A stretch of DNA of 64,000 nucleotides from an uncultured Maricaulis sp. (lineage in GTDB: Bacteria > Pseudomonadota > Alphaproteobacteria > Caulobacterales > Maricaulaceae). The position numbers and the translations under genes are program-made. The stretch spans positions 1 through 64,000 of the forward strand of contig NZ_CAMYLS010000015.1 in assembly GCF_947259345.1 (NCBI RefSeq), in the 5' to 3' direction. This document shows, piece after piece, positions 63,345-64,000 of the stretch (its first letter is position 1; each line of letters starts with the position of its first letter). The notes beneath the pieces are model-generated. The model made no database searches. It was not told the origin of the DNA and saw nothing but the letters and a program-made list of their open reading frames with translations.

Positions 63345-64000
63345 ATGACATCCGAAATTCCCCGACTGCGCCGGACCTTGCTGGACTGGTATGATCGCGA
63401 AGGCCGCAGTTTGCCCTGGCGCATTCGGCCCGAAGACCGGTCTGCCGGCGCGGTGGCCGACGCTTACGCGATCTGGCTGTCGGAGATCATGCTGCAACAA
63501 ACCACCGTGCCGCACGCGACGCCCTATTGGCATCGCTTCCTCGCGCTGTGGCCGCGGGTCGAGGATCTCGCCGCGGCGCCGCGCGATGATGTCCTGCGCG
63601 AGTGGGCGGGGCTGGGCTATTATGCCCGCGCTCGCAATCTGCACGCCTGTGCCGTCGCGGTCGCGCAGGACCATCACGGGCAATTCCCCGACACGATGGA
63701 CGGGCTGCGCGCCCTGCCGGGCATCGGCGACTACACCGCCAATGCCATTCTGGCGGCCGCCTTCGACAAACCGGCCAGCGTGGTCGATGGCAATGTCGAG
63801 CGGGTGATCACCCGTTTGCGCCGGATCGCCACGCCGATGCCCAAGGCAAAACCGGACATTCGTCGCGAGGCTGCGGCGATTGCCGACCCAGCGCGCTCGG
63901 GGGATTATGCCCAGGCGATCATGGATCTGGGTGCCACGGTCTGCACCCCGCGCAATCCGGACTGCGCCGTGTGTTGCTGGCGCTTCGCCTGTGCGGCGGC
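63345..64000 (+). CDS. mutY: A/G-specific adenine glycosylase MutY (partial)
   Basis: Removes adenine mispaired with 8-oxoguanine. The window ends inside the gene after 218 residues. Present: catalytic Glu47 in SEIMLQQTTV, the helix-hairpin-helix LPGIGDYTA (124-132), catalytic Asp148 in VVDGNVERV, and the iron–sulphur cysteines Cys200, Cys207, Cys210 and Cys216 in CTPRNPDCAVCCWRFAC, matching C-x6-C-x2-C-x5-C. The C-terminal 8-oxoG-recognition domain lies outside the window. ATG 63345 is the start; divergent from dciA. Confidence 0.95.
   Translation, partial: MTSEIPRLRRTLLDWYDREGRSLPWRIRPEDRSAGAVADAYAIWLSEIMLQQTTVPHATPYWHRFLALWPRVEDLAAAPRDDVLREWAGLGYYARARNLHACAVAVAQDHHGQFPDTMDGLRALPGIGDYTANAILAAAFDKPASVVDGNVERVITRLRRIATPMPKAKPDIRREAAAIADPARSGDYAQAIMDLGATVCTPRNPDCAVCCWRFACAA

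Overview
The window reads as GC-rich core chromosome of an alphaproteobacterium. The best match I can argue for is the Caulobacterales/Maricaulales (a Maricaulis- or Hyphomonas-like organism); this rests on gene content and order, not on a database match. Supporting signs are an F0 ATP synthase operon with both b and b' subunits, a dciA–DsbA–smc block divergent from mutY, an aa3 oxidase operon in the order ctaC-D-B-G-E with SURF1, plant-type GshA, large TonB-dependent receptors, and a plug-in style of short palindromic intergenic repeats. No tRNA, rRNA, phage, transposase or CRISPR array was recognised.

Layout. 1-663: non-coding, with a perfect hairpin and two inverted-repeat intergenic elements. 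664-6.8 kb: ubiD, an orphan ORF, a penicillin-binding-protein-like serine hydrolase, a crotonase with a palindromic operator, a MarR regulator, a protein methyltransferase and a VOC protein. 6.8-12.6 kb: two tandem copies of a two-gene M16 peptidase module (one active-type, one inactive-type subunit each). 12.7-16.6 kb: ubiA, rsmE, and a second serine hydrolase translationally coupled to a MarR regulator. 16.8-20.2 kb: gshA and a POT peptide transporter. 20.2-25.8 kb: a retropepsin-like protease and two paralogous TonB-dependent receptors. 26-28 kb: tldD and a TPR protein. 28.3-34.7 kb: cytochrome c oxidase operon with assembly factors. 34.7-40 kb: GNAT, EAL phosphodiesterase, thioesterase, YqgE, peroxiredoxin, SPFH/NfeD pair and a lone TonB C-terminal domain protein. 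40-45.5 kb: rnhA, DUF1801, ispH, a lipoprotein, argS, and a DUF559 nuclease-like gene bracketed by repeats. 45.6-52 kb: a third serine hydrolase and a tandem glycine riboswitch driving gcvT-H-PA-PB. 52.4-54.8 kb: small membrane protein, gdhA, dps. 54.9-64 kb: atpF-F'-E-B-I (reverse strand), smc, two DsbA-like proteins, dciA, and the start of mutY, cut by the window end.

How it works together. Energy metabolism dominates: ubiquinone synthesis (ubiA, ubiD), terminal oxidase with its haem and copper assembly factors, and the membrane sector of ATP synthase. Peptide and amino-acid handling is the second theme: secreted M16 peptidases, an aspartic protease, serine hydrolases, TonB receptors, a proton-coupled peptide transporter, glycine cleavage and glutamate dehydrogenase fit an aquatic bacterium that lives on protein and peptides (inference). 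I found no clear undescribed multi-gene system. The most unusual items are the duplicated M16 pair, the repeat-bracketed DUF559 gene, the lone secreted TonB domain, and several candidate operators.
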